A stretch of DNA of 7,774 nt from Candidatus Parcubacteria bacterium (GCA_019661805.1 JAIFWR010000026.1:1-7774), one strand, 5' to 3'. Counted from the first letter of the stretch, positions 1 to 7,490 are shown. The notes: a model not told the origin generated them from the letters alone. Translations and numbers: made by a program.

Positions 1-132
1 GCCATGATTTTTTCCCCAAAAAGGCTTACAATGAAAAGCGAGGTTCCCTTCGCTCCCTTCCTCGTCCTCGGGAGCTGGGCCGCGGCGGCGCTCCACCTCG
101 ACCTCCTCCATGTCTCGTCATTTTTCCAATAA
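1..132 (+). CDS. pilD: Prepilin peptidase, C-terminal fragment (5' end outside window)
   Basis: The first frame is open from base 1 to the TAA at 130-132 and gives 43 residues. Around the MKSEVPFAPFLVLGSW stretch this matches the final part of type IV prepilin peptidases (PilD/ComC/GspO), where a basic residue, then K-S-x-(I/V)-PF-x-PFL and a last hydrophobic helix follow the second catalytic aspartate region. In the family this inner-membrane aspartyl protease removes the short leader of prepilins and N-methylates the new N-terminus. Neither catalytic Asp lies in the window, so activity cannot be judged. The hydrophobic tail (LVLGSWAAAALHLDLL) would be the last membrane segment. The gene overlaps the first pilin gene by 23 bases in another frame, which suggests co-transcription and translational coupling with its own substrates. 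The call rests on a short fragment plus strong context. Confidence 0.72.
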   Translation, partial: AMIFSPKRLTMKSEVPFAPFLVLGSWAAAALHLDLLHVSSFFQ

Positions 133-733
133 ATCCGGGTTCACCTTGGTGGAGCTCATCGTTTCACTCGCTATCATGGGGGTGATCTTCACCGTCATCC
201 TCTTAAACCAGTCCTCCTATAACGAGGCGGCCGGGCTCACGGCCCTCGCCGACGACGTCGCGGCGAGGGTGAGCGAGTCACAGGCCTACGGCATCGCGGT
301 CAAGGAGCTTTCTCCCGGCTCATCTGACTTCTCGGCCTCTTATGGCGTCTCGATCTCGACCATCGCGAGCGGCGCGAATCTCGTCTACCTGGTCTTTGCC
401 GACAGGAATGCGAACGGCATCTACGACGGGCTCCGGGCCTGCGCGACCGGCGGGGCAAATGAGTGCCTCGAGAGGACGGACATCACTCGCGGCAACTACG
501 TTGATTCGCTCTGTATTATAAAAAACAACGGCACTGACGACTGCAGCGCGCCGAAGCGGGCGGACATCACCTTCGTCCGGCCGGATCCGTCTGCGCACAT
601 TACCGTATTTAATTCGAGCGGATCCACCTACACCCCCGGCAACATGGCGGGAGTGAGATACGTGTTCAAGAGCCCGAGCGGCCTTTCCCGCTCGGTCTCG
701 GTCTACTTTAACGGACAGGTGTCCGTCCAATAA
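110..733 (+). CDS. Type IV prepilin-like protein, FimT/GspH-like minor pseudopilin
   Basis: 207 residues. The N-terminus has a 10-residue basic leader ending in Gly10, followed by FTLVE, the classical type III signal: cleavage after Gly, Phe at +1 and Glu at +5. Residues 11-33 form the hydrophobic helix that anchors the subunit in the inner membrane before assembly. The C-terminal domain carries D98-x-N-x-N-G-x-x-D106, which resembles a calcium-binding loop, and two Cys pairs (C111/C119, C135/C145) that could form disulfides outside the cell. The helix followed by a beta-rich domain resembles FimT/GspH minor pilins. The ATG lies inside the end of the prepilin peptidase gene and has no Shine-Dalgarno sequence, so translation is probably coupled. 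It is the first of four prepilin genes in a row. The minor-pilin role is inferred from size and order; a major pilin cannot be excluded. Confidence 0.85.
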   Translation: MSRHFSNKSGFTLVELIVSLAIMGVIFTVILLNQSSYNEAAGLTALADDVAARVSESQAYGIAVKELSPGSSDFSASYGVSISTIASGANLVYLVFADRNANGIYDGLRACATGGANECLERTDITRGNYVDSLCIIKNNGTDDCSAPKRADITFVRPDPSAHITVFNSSGSTYTPGNMAGVRYVFKSPSGLSRSVSVYFNGQVSVQ

Positions 734-736
734 CCC

Positions 737-1273
737 ATGCTCAAACGCTCACAGAAAGGCTTCACCTTGATCGAGCTCATGACGGCGCTCTCGATCTTCG
801 CGGTCGTCGTCACGATCAGCCTGGGCTCGATCTTGAACGTCTTCGACGCCAACAGGAAGAGCCGCGCGCTCAAGTCGGTGATGACGAACCTCAACCTCGC
901 GATGGAGGAAATGTCGAAAGAGATGCGCTACGGGAAGAATTATCATTGCGGCTCCTCGGGTACCCAGAGCGCGCCGCAGAACTGCCCCTCGGGCGACACG
1001 CAGGTCTCCTTCCTCTCGAGCGACAACGTGCAGATCACATACCGCCTCACCGGCACCTCGCTCCAGAAGCAGTCCGGGAACGGCTCCTTCACGGCCGTGA
1101 CGGCTCCCGAGGTCCTCATCGACAGTCTTACCTACTATACCTTGGGCGCGCTTACGGGCGATGGCCTCCAGCCCAAGACCTTGATCAAGCTCAAGGGCCA
1201 TGCCGGCTCAGGCAGGGGACGGACCGACTTTACCATCCAGACGCTCGTCTCGGAGCGCGCCCTCGACTCATGA
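737..1273 (+). CDS. Type IV prepilin-like protein, GspJ/PilW-like
   Basis: 178 residues. A leader of 8 residues ends in Gly8 and is followed by FTLIE, with Glu13 at mature position +5, and a hydrophobic helix to about residue 35. The mature N-terminal helix continues as a charged segment (DANRKSRALKSV). Two cysteines (C71, C83) flank a probable surface loop. The FTLIE-L-M-x-A-L-x-I-F start and the MEEMSKEMRYG continuation resemble GspJ/PilW-type pseudopilins, which sit in the tip complex that primes pilus assembly. The start lies 3 bases after the previous stop with no Shine-Dalgarno sequence. The stop TGA overlaps the ATG of the next gene (ATGA), so the two are translationally linked. The subfamily is inferred; the prepilin assignment is secure. 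Confidence 0.85.
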   Translation: MLKRSQKGFTLIELMTALSIFAVVVTISLGSILNVFDANRKSRALKSVMTNLNLAMEEMSKEMRYGKNYHCGSSGTQSAPQNCPSGDTQVSFLSSDNVQITYRLTGTSLQKQSGNGSFTAVTAPEVLIDSLTYYTLGALTGDGLQPKTLIKLKGHAGSGRGRTDFTIQTLVSERALDS

Positions 1274-1791
1274 GAAACCACTTTCACAGCAAGGGATTCA
1301 CGATCATCGAGACGATCGTCGCGATCAGCATTGTGGTCATCATCATCATGGGCGCCACCAAGGCCGTCCAGAGGGGGCTCTCGCTCTACATCTTCTCCAA
1401 GGACCAGATCACGGGCTTCTACCTCGCGCAGGAAGGGTTTGAGCAGATCCGAAATATCCGCGACGAGAACCGCATCAACGGCAGGAACTGGCTCGCCGGG
1501 ATCGCGAACGCCTCCTCCGACCCGTGCTACTTCGGCCAATCCTGCACGGTGAGCCCGGTCGAGACCCAGGCGGCGATCCGCTGCAGTGCGCTGGGGTCGT
1601 GCCCGGCGCTCGGGCAGGATGCGTCGGGCTTCTACGGCTACAATGCCGCGTGGGCCGTGACCCCCTTCACCCGCGAGATCTCACTTTCGCCGATCTCTGC
1701 CGACGAGATGGCAGTGACCGTCACGGTATCATGGTCGAAGGGGGGCTCCGCGCGGCAGTTCCAGGCGAGGGAAAATATCTTAAACTGGTAA
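1270..1791 (+). CDS. Type IV prepilin-like protein, PilV/GspI-like
   Basis: 173 residues starting at the ATG that overlaps the upstream stop (ATGA). The frame is open further upstream, but this is the only start that puts a 9-residue leader (MRNHFHSKG) directly before the prepilin motif FTIIE, with Glu14 at +5. Residues 10-30 are a strongly hydrophobic helix (VVIIIMG). FYLAQEGFEQIRNIRDEN at about 50-67 is the type IV pilus modification (PilV-like) signature that is common in Parcubacteria. Four cysteines (C86, C92, C105, C111) may form two disulfides. It probably acts as a minor pseudopilin beside the GspJ- and GspH-like subunits on either side. The last codon is four bases from the next ATG, continuing the tightly packed operon. 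Confidence 0.86.
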   Translation: MRNHFHSKGFTIIETIVAISIVVIIIMGATKAVQRGLSLYIFSKDQITGFYLAQEGFEQIRNIRDENRINGRNWLAGIANASSDPCYFGQSCTVSPVETQAAIRCSALGSCPALGQDASGFYGYNAAWAVTPFTREISLSPISADEMAVTVTVSWSKGGSARQFQARENILNW

Positions 1792-1795
1792 TGGC

Positions 1796-4295
<2,500 letters not shown>

Positions 4296-4301
4296 ATTTG
4301 C

Positions 4302-4337
4302 AGGAGGTCTTTCGTGCCCAAAACCCGTCCCCCGTAG
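4302..4337 (+). promoter_or_regulatory. Strong Shine-Dalgarno with a possible 7-codon upstream ORF
   Basis: A perfect AGGAGGT (4302-4308) lies 5 bases before GTG (4314). That frame reads V/M-P-K-T-R-P-P and stops at TAG (4335-4337), ending in Pro-Pro-stop. It is the strongest ribosome binding site in the window, where most genes have none. A partly complementary ACCTTCT (4359-4365) could pair with it, 58 bases upstream of the next gene. A leader-peptide role is only inferred. Confidence 0.3.
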
Positions 4338-4395
4338 GTCGAGAAGCCGCGTCGGCCCACCTTCTTACCAACAATCGTTTCGTTCGGAGTGGCAT

Positions 4396-4617
4396 ATGGC
4401 GTATACAGATCTTCGTTTACCTCAGCCGGTTACCGCAACGGTGATCAAGCCATTCTCCTCGTTTGCTGAAGGGGAACAGGTCGTAATTGATCGGGCGGCC
4501 ACCCGGATCGGAATGGTGGGAGTCGCGGGCAAACCCGCGTTTCTGCCGCAAACGAATCTCGACGAGGTGTCGAGGGCCGAGGTAACGCGCCAGTGCAAGG
4601 CTGCTTTGAAACTCTGA
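4396..4617 (+). CDS. Small conserved-looking protein of unknown function (73 aa)
   Basis: I do not recognise this family. The ATG at 4396 has a GGAG (4386-4389) six bases upstream, so this start is better than the longer upstream opening, which overlaps ligA in another frame. The product has no signal peptide or membrane segment. It is rich in Val, Ala and Thr, with an N-terminal half that looks beta-rich (VTATVIKPFSSFAEGEQVVIDRAA, shown here in part as positions 12-35), then RIGMVGVAGKPAFLPQTNLDEV and a short C-terminal helix (SRAEVTRQCKAALKL). A small barrel such as an SH3-like fold is possible but unproven. Its codons end in A/T more often than those of its neighbours, so it may be horizontally acquired or just weakly expressed. 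It sits alone between its own promoter and an intrinsic terminator. Confidence 0.6.
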   Translation: MAYTDLRLPQPVTATVIKPFSSFAEGEQVVIDRAATRIGMVGVAGKPAFLPQTNLDEVSRAEVTRQCKAALKL

Positions 4618-4681
4618 AGGACAGCTCGGGGAGATGGTCAGGCTGTGCTTCAAGGTTTCAATCGGGTAAGGGAAATTCGAT

Positions 4682-4719
4682 CGGATGGGGAGCCTCCCAG
4701 CACCCCGTCCGGTCTTTTT
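4682..4719 (+). terminator. Intrinsic terminator after the 73-aa gene
   Basis: CGGATGGGG (4682-4690) pairs with CCCCGTCCG (4703-4711), nine pairs including one G-U wobble, around a 12-base loop, followed by GTCTTTTT (4712-4719). This is a typical rho-independent terminator and separates the 4396-4617 unit from the gat genes. Confidence 0.8.
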
Positions 4720-4725
4720 CATTTG

Positions 4726-4734
4726 TGCTAGAAT
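4726..4734 (+). promoter_or_regulatory. Extended -10 promoter of the gatC-gatA unit
   Basis: TGC (4726-4728) plus TAGAAT (4729-4734) makes an extended -10 element. I see no convincing -35. The ATG of gatC (4742) starts eight bases after the end of the -10, where transcription would be expected to begin, so the message is probably leaderless or nearly so. Confidence 0.6.
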
Positions 4735-4741
4735 GCCCATT

Positions 4742-4947
4742 ATGGATAAGGCATTGGTGCTCAAACTTGCCGACCTCGCGAGGATGCCGCGGCCGCGGAA
4801 GGGGGGAAGGAGCCGCGCGATTTCCCGGTGCGAAACGTCATGCGCGAGGACGGAGCCGGCCATGAGCCCGGGATGCATACCGAGAAGCTCCTCTCCGCCG
4901 CGTCGGCACGGGAAGGCAATTATGTTAAGGTAAAGAAAATTTTGTGA
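4742..4947 (+). pseudogene. gatC: gatC, broken: both ends present, middle missing, frameshifted
   Basis: GatC is the small subunit (about 95 residues) that wraps and stabilises GatA in the GatCAB amidotransferase. Here the ATG frame starts MDKALVLKLADLAR, a good GatC N-terminus (in E/D/K-x-(V)-x-KLA-x-LAR style). After about 4784 it runs into an arginine- and proline-rich nonsense tail that ends at 4931-4933. The family C-terminus is present in the next frame from about 4786: NVMREDGAGHEPGMHTEK and then AREGNYVKVKKIL, ending at TGA 4945-4947. The total is 206 bases, not a multiple of three and roughly 80 bases short, so the helical middle is gone and the two ends are out of frame. The stop overlaps the GTG of gatA, as in an intact operon. 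It could be a real deletion, an assembly error or, less likely, a -1 frameshifted mini-protein. Confidence 0.8.
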
Positions 4948-6191
4948 CGCCCAAGGATATCAAGGAGAAGGATAATGACATCCACGCCTTCCTCGAAGTC
5001 TTCGCCGAGGCGAAATCGTATGGAGAGGGCCCTCTCTCCGGCAAGACGATCGCTATAAAAGATAATATTTTGTTCGAGGGCCATAGGGCGGGTGCTGCCT
5101 CAAAAATTTTAGAGGGATTTGTCGCGTCGTATGACGCGACGGTGGTGAGGAAGCTCAAGGATGCCGGCGCCCTCATCGTCGGCCGGACCAACTGCGACGA
5201 GTTCGCGATGGGGAGCTCGACCGAGAACAGCGCCTACGGCGTGACGAAGAATCCGCATGATCCGGTACGCGTTGCCGGCGGTTCCTCCGGCGGCTCGGCC
5301 GCCGCCGTCGCCGCCGGCCAGCCGGCAGCCTTTTGTGGTGTCGTGGGGCTCAAGCCGACCTACGGCCGGGTCTCGAGGAACGGCCTCATCGCGCTCGCCT
5401 CCTCCCTCGACCAGATCGGACCCTTCGCCACCTCTGTCGGCGATGCGGAGCTCATTTACAACGTGATTAAAGGCAAGGATCCGATGGACTCGACGACGAT
5501 TGACGATGAGACATATCCCCGCACCAGGAAATTCTCCAAAACAATCGGCATCCCGCGCGCCTTCGTCGGTGCCGAGGGAGTGAGCGAGGCCGTGAGAAAG
5601 AATTTCGACGAGTCGGTGGCGCGGTTTGAGTCGCTCGGGTACAAGATCAAGGACATCGAGCTCCCAAACGTGGGGAAGGCGCTCGCCGTTTACTACATCG
5701 TCATGCCGGCGGAGGCCTCCTCGAACCTGGCGCGCTTCGACGGGGTAAAATACGGCCTCCACAAAGACGGCGCGACTGGCATCGAGGATTATTTCGAAAC
5801 GCGCGGCGCGGGATTCGGCAAAGAGGCGAGGCGGAGGATCATCCTCGGCACCTATGTCCTCTCCTCCGGTTACTACGACGAGTATTACGGCAGCGCCCTT
5901 AGGATGCGCGGGCTCATTACGGAGGAATTCCGCGCGGCCTTCAAGGATGTGGATTTGATCATGACGCCGACCGCGCCGACGGCCGCCTTCAAGATTGGGG
6001 AGAAGAGCCAGGACCCGCTCGCGATGTACCTCGCGGACATCTTCACCGTGCCCGCCAACATCGCGGGAGTGCCGGCCATCTCGCTGCCTTCCGGCTTCGA
6101 CGGCACGCTGCCGCTTGGCATCCAGCTCACCGCCGACCTCGGCAGAGAGGATAACCTCTTTGCCGCCGGGAAGGATTTCATGGGAGAATAA
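4944..6191 (+). CDS. gatA: Glutamyl/aspartyl-tRNA amidotransferase subunit A, lacking the catalytic serine loop
   Basis: 415 residues against about 470-490 in the family. GatA hydrolyses glutamine and passes ammonia to GatB, which amidates Glu-tRNA(Gln) or Asp-tRNA(Asn). Seen here: the amidase-signature Lys39 (AIKDN), GGSSGGS with the cis-Ser114, RTNCDEFAMGSSTENSA, GLKPTYGRVSR, SSLDQIGP, AEASSNLARFDG, and the C-terminal LPLGIQL with REDNLFAAGKDF. Missing: between AAAVAAG (to 125) and QPAAFCG (from 126) the family has about 15 residues containing GSDTGGSIR, which supply the nucleophilic serine. The join is in frame. The N-terminal helix (about 30 residues) and part of the loop before GPLSG are also shorter than usual. 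GTG 4944 is the only plausible start; it overlaps the gatC stop, and no in-frame ATG follows before the active-site lysine. The identity is certain; transamidase activity is not expected from this sequence. Confidence 0.93.
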   Translation: MTPKDIKEKDNDIHAFLEVFAEAKSYGEGPLSGKTIAIKDNILFEGHRAGAASKILEGFVASYDATVVRKLKDAGALIVGRTNCDEFAMGSSTENSAYGVTKNPHDPVRVAGGSSGGSAAAVAAGQPAAFCGVVGLKPTYGRVSRNGLIALASSLDQIGPFATSVGDAELIYNVIKGKDPMDSTTIDDETYPRTRKFSKTIGIPRAFVGAEGVSEAVRKNFDESVARFESLGYKIKDIELPNVGKALAVYYIVMPAEASSNLARFDGVKYGLHKDGATGIEDYFETRGAGFGKEARRRIILGTYVLSSGYYDEYYGSALRMRGLITEEFRAAFKDVDLIMTPTAPTAAFKIGEKSQDPLAMYLADIFTVPANIAGVPAISLPSGFDGTLPLGIQLTADLGREDNLFAAGKDFMGE

Positions 6192-6197
6192 AGCATC

Positions 6198-6860
6198 ATG
6201 GCAGAGGAAAAATCGGCACCCATCTTCACCAAGGACCACTTCCAGGAGACGATCATCTTCCTCGTCGTCCTCATCCTTATCGGTGCCGCCGCAGACCGCT
6301 TCACAGCCTCCTTCCAGGGATCGACTGCCTCAACCCTTCTCTCGCTTTGGAGTGCCTTCCTCGCCTGGCTCATGGGCATCTGGCCGTGGATGAAGGTCCT
6401 CGCGGCCGCCGTCATCGGACTCTGCCTCTGGTGGGCGCTCTACAGTTCTATGAAGCTCTACAATATAAGGAAGGAAGAGGCCGAGCTCTACGGCGCAGGG
6501 GCGAACTCCCTCAAGGACGGGCTCACGGCCGCCCCGGCAGAGAAAGAGAATGAGAAGTGGACCAAGGTTCTCGAGCACATTTACTCCAACAGCCCCTCCG
6601 ACTGGCGCCTCGCGATCATCGAGGCCGACATCATGTTAGACGAGCTTTTGACGGCGAAGGGCTACCACGGCGACTCGATCGGCGACAAGCTCAAGGGCGT
6701 CCTGCCCGGCGACATGAAATCGCTCGATGCGGCCTGGGAGGCGCACAAGGTGAGGAATAGGATTGCCCACTCGGGTTCCGACTTCGAGCTCTCCGAGCGC
6801 GAGGCCAAGCGCGTTATCACGCTCTTCGAGAGCGTCTTCAAGGAATTCCAAATTATCTAA
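6198..6860 (+). CDS. Membrane protein with C-terminal HEPN-like domain
   Basis: 220 residues, ATG six bases after gatA. Residues 17-34 are a membrane segment, and 46-84 are hydrophobic enough for one or two more (WSAFLAWLMGIWPW, then VLAAAVIGLCLWWAL). A charged linker (85-125) leads to a helical cytoplasmic domain: W136-R-L-A-I-I-E-A-D-I-M-L-D-E-L-L, then about 40 residues later AHKVR186-N-R-I-A-H191-SGSDFELSEREAKRVI. The R-x4-H pattern between helices is the HEPN superfamily signature (known in many RNases and nucleotide-binding proteins). Similar proteins occur beside gat genes in Parcubacteria, as far as I recall. It may be a membrane-tethered RNase or a binding module. No partner toxin/antitoxin gene is visible, and the location fits a housekeeping operon better than a defence unit. 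Function unknown. Confidence 0.75.
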   Translation: MAEEKSAPIFTKDHFQETIIFLVVLILIGAAADRFTASFQGSTASTLLSLWSAFLAWLMGIWPWMKVLAAAVIGLCLWWALYSSMKLYNIRKEEAELYGAGANSLKDGLTAAPAEKENEKWTKVLEHIYSNSPSDWRLAIIEADIMLDELLTAKGYHGDSIGDKLKGVLPGDMKSLDAAWEAHKVRNRIAHSGSDFELSEREAKRVITLFESVFKEFQII

Positions 6861-6869
6861 ACCTAATTG

Positions 6870-6942
6870 TTGCGGGTGTCCCGGCCTGCCGCGGACTCCT
6901 ACAGGTTAGAGTCCCGCTCTAGCGGGATACTTTTCCTCCAAC
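6870..6942 (-). repeat. Initiator-tRNA-like repeat copy 1 (degenerate), overlapping the nuclease 3' end
   Basis: On the minus strand the segment starts with GTTGGAGGAAAAGTA, as in the complete copy at 7185-7255, and ends with the same ACCCGCAA. The middle differs: a TCCCGC/GCGGGA hairpin replaces the D-arm 3' strand and the 5' anticodon stem, and the anticodon loop has lost one base. The 5' acceptor strand is replaced by nuclease coding sequence. Bases 6899-6942 are identical to 7285-7328 (44 bases). Confidence 0.7.
6912..6930. terminator. Hairpin within repeat copy 1, possible terminator
   Basis: TCCCGC (6912-6917), loop TCTA, GCGGGA (6922-6927), followed on the + strand by TACTTTTCC. It lies about 50 bases after the HEPN gene and could end the gat transcript, although the T-run is short. 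The TAG stop of the opposite-strand nuclease gene sits in the loop. Confidence 0.35.
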
Positions 6943-7179
6943 GTAATTCATCAACGTTGTTCTATTTTTGAATGATTTCAAGTGTCTTTCCAATCTCATG
7001 GCCTCACTTCTTGAAGAAAAATTTTGCTGAAAGATTAATTTCCATGGCGCTCGTTTGCTGGCCCAGCTTTTTCTCATTTGATCATTGTGTTGCTTAAATC
7101 TCCTGTTGATATCATTAGTAGACCCAATATAATACTGATTGGTCTTTTCGCTCAGTAATATATAAGTTGTAAACTTCAA
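6919..7179 (-). CDS. Small GIY-YIG nuclease
   Basis: 86 residues from a TTG start. No ATG or GTG is available, and an in-frame TAA lies about 56 bases upstream. GIY-YIG motif: T-Y6-I then Y17-I-G-S at 16-20, Arg26/Arg27, His31 and Glu64 (AMRLERHLKSFKNR), so the catalytic set is complete. Single-domain proteins of this size (YhbQ/UPF0213-like) cut DNA or have repair-related roles; the group also includes homing endonucleases. The ORF is clearly AT-richer than the GC-rich flanks, a sign of transfer. Its start is 5 bases after the 3' end of a tRNA-Met-like cloverleaf. Its last seven residues, VGGKVSR, are encoded inside the next tRNA-like repeat. There is no Shine-Dalgarno at the start. It may be a selfish cassette associated with initiator tRNA; its target is unknown. 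Confidence 0.8.
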   Translation of the reverse strand: MKFTTYILLSEKTNQYYIGSTNDINRRFKQHNDQMRKSWASKRAPWKLIFQQNFSSRSEAMRLERHLKSFKNRTTLMNYVGGKVSR

Positions 7180-7184
7180 CGTTG

Positions 7185-7255
7185 TTGCGGGTGCTGGTAA
7201 CGCTCCAGCTCCTACAGGTTATGAGCCTGTCGAGGTACTTTTCCTCCAACCCGCT
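7185..7255 (-). other. Initiator tRNA-Met(CAU)-like cloverleaf with abnormal elbow (repeat copy 2)
   Basis: Read on the minus strand, a complete 71-base cloverleaf forms. Acceptor: GCGGGT with ACCCGC plus an A1-A72 mismatch. D-stem: GAGG with CCTC, so pair 11-24 is A-U. Anticodon stem: ACAGG with CCTGT around CTCATAA (anticodon CAU). T-stem: GCTGG with CCAGC. The discriminator is A. The 1-72 mismatch and A11-U24 are bacterial initiator hallmarks. Against normal function, the T-loop is AGCGTTA instead of TTC-R-A, the D-loop is AAAAGTA without GG, position 29-41 is A-U rather than G-C, and CCA is not encoded (CAA follows). All stems pair perfectly, so it is either a divergent functional tRNA or a structured tRNA-derived element. 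Tandem relatives lie on both sides. Confidence 0.6.
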
Positions 7256-7284
7256 ACTATTTTCTAACCTTCTTCTAGCAACCT

Positions 7285-7328
7285 CTACAGGTTAGAGTCC
7301 CGCTCTAGCGGGATACTTTTCCTCCAAC
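7285..7328 (-). repeat. Initiator-tRNA-like repeat copy 3 (5' half only)
   Basis: 44 bases identical to 6899-6942. On the minus strand it is preceded by AGCGG (7329-7333), completing an AGCGGGTTGG start like that of the full cloverleaf. It runs to CCTGTAG and then diverges, so there is no T-arm or 3' acceptor strand. It looks like a truncated duplicate of the degenerate form. Confidence 0.75.
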
Positions 7329-7352
7329 CCGCTATCCGTAGAGACGGGGAAT

Positions 7353-7381
7353 ATCATACGTCTTAATCTTCCAAAAAGCAA
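7353..7381 (-). promoter_or_regulatory. Possible minus-strand promoter for the tRNA-like/nuclease unit
   Basis: On the minus strand, TTGCTT (7381-7376), 17 bases, then TATGAT (7358-7353). Transcription would begin about 10-15 bases before repeat copy 3 and could read through copy 2 and the nuclease gene. AT-rich sequence makes chance matches easy. Confidence 0.35.
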
Positions 7382-7391
7382 TATTTTGTAC

Positions 7392-7397
7392 TATAGT
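7392..7397 (+). promoter_or_regulatory. -10 element of the tRNA-Met/tRNA-Asp unit
   Basis: TATAGT lies 15 bases before the tRNA-Met gene, a usual distance for a tRNA promoter. The -35 region (around 7369) is weak. TACTATAGTA is self-complementary, so a -10 could be read on either strand. Confidence 0.45.
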
Positions 7398-7412
7398 AGC
7401 TCCACGCATACT

Positions 7413-7489
7413 GTCGGCGTAGCTCAGGTGGTTAGAGCGTGGGACTCATAAGCCCAAGGTCGGAGGTTCGAGTCCTCCCGCCGACACCA
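7413..7489 (+). tRNA. tRNA-Met (CAU), CCA encoded
   Basis: Full cloverleaf: acceptor GTCGGCG/CGCCGAC, D-arm GCTC with AGGTGGTTA and GAGC, anticodon loop CTCATAA (anticodon CAU), variable AGGTC, T-arm GGAGG-TTCGAGT-CCTCC, discriminator A and CCA at 7487-7489. The paired 1-72 and C11-G24 mark it as an elongator, unlike the cloverleaf at 7185-7255. Position 31-39 is an A-G mismatch. A lysidine-modified tRNA-Ile (CAU) cannot be excluded from sequence alone. Confidence 0.93.
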
Positions 7490-7490
7490 T

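Noticed and set aside
946..1269. Longer start for the PilV-like gene
   Set aside because: The extra residues overlap the preceding pilin gene in another frame, and the prepilin leader must begin just before FTIIE.
4634..4669. 11-codon ORF after the 73-aa gene
   Set aside because: The purine-rich stretch touches the ATG with no spacer, and the frame ends just before a terminator.
4685..4933. 82-codon frame upstream of and through gatC
   Set aside because: Only the part from 4742 to about 4784 resembles GatC; the start would lie in the terminator, and the later part is out of the GatC frame.
5109..6239. 376-codon minus-strand frame opposite gatA
   Set aside because: Shadow of gatA; no recognisable motif and biased arginine/glycine composition.
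6869..7255. Group I intron in an initiator tRNA gene
   Set aside because: The ORF lies outside the cloverleaf, not in the anticodon loop, and I see no room for a conserved intron core.
6899..7328. CRISPR-like array
   Set aside because: Three copies only, unequal lengths and spacing, and a nuclease ORF between them; the units are tRNA-derived.
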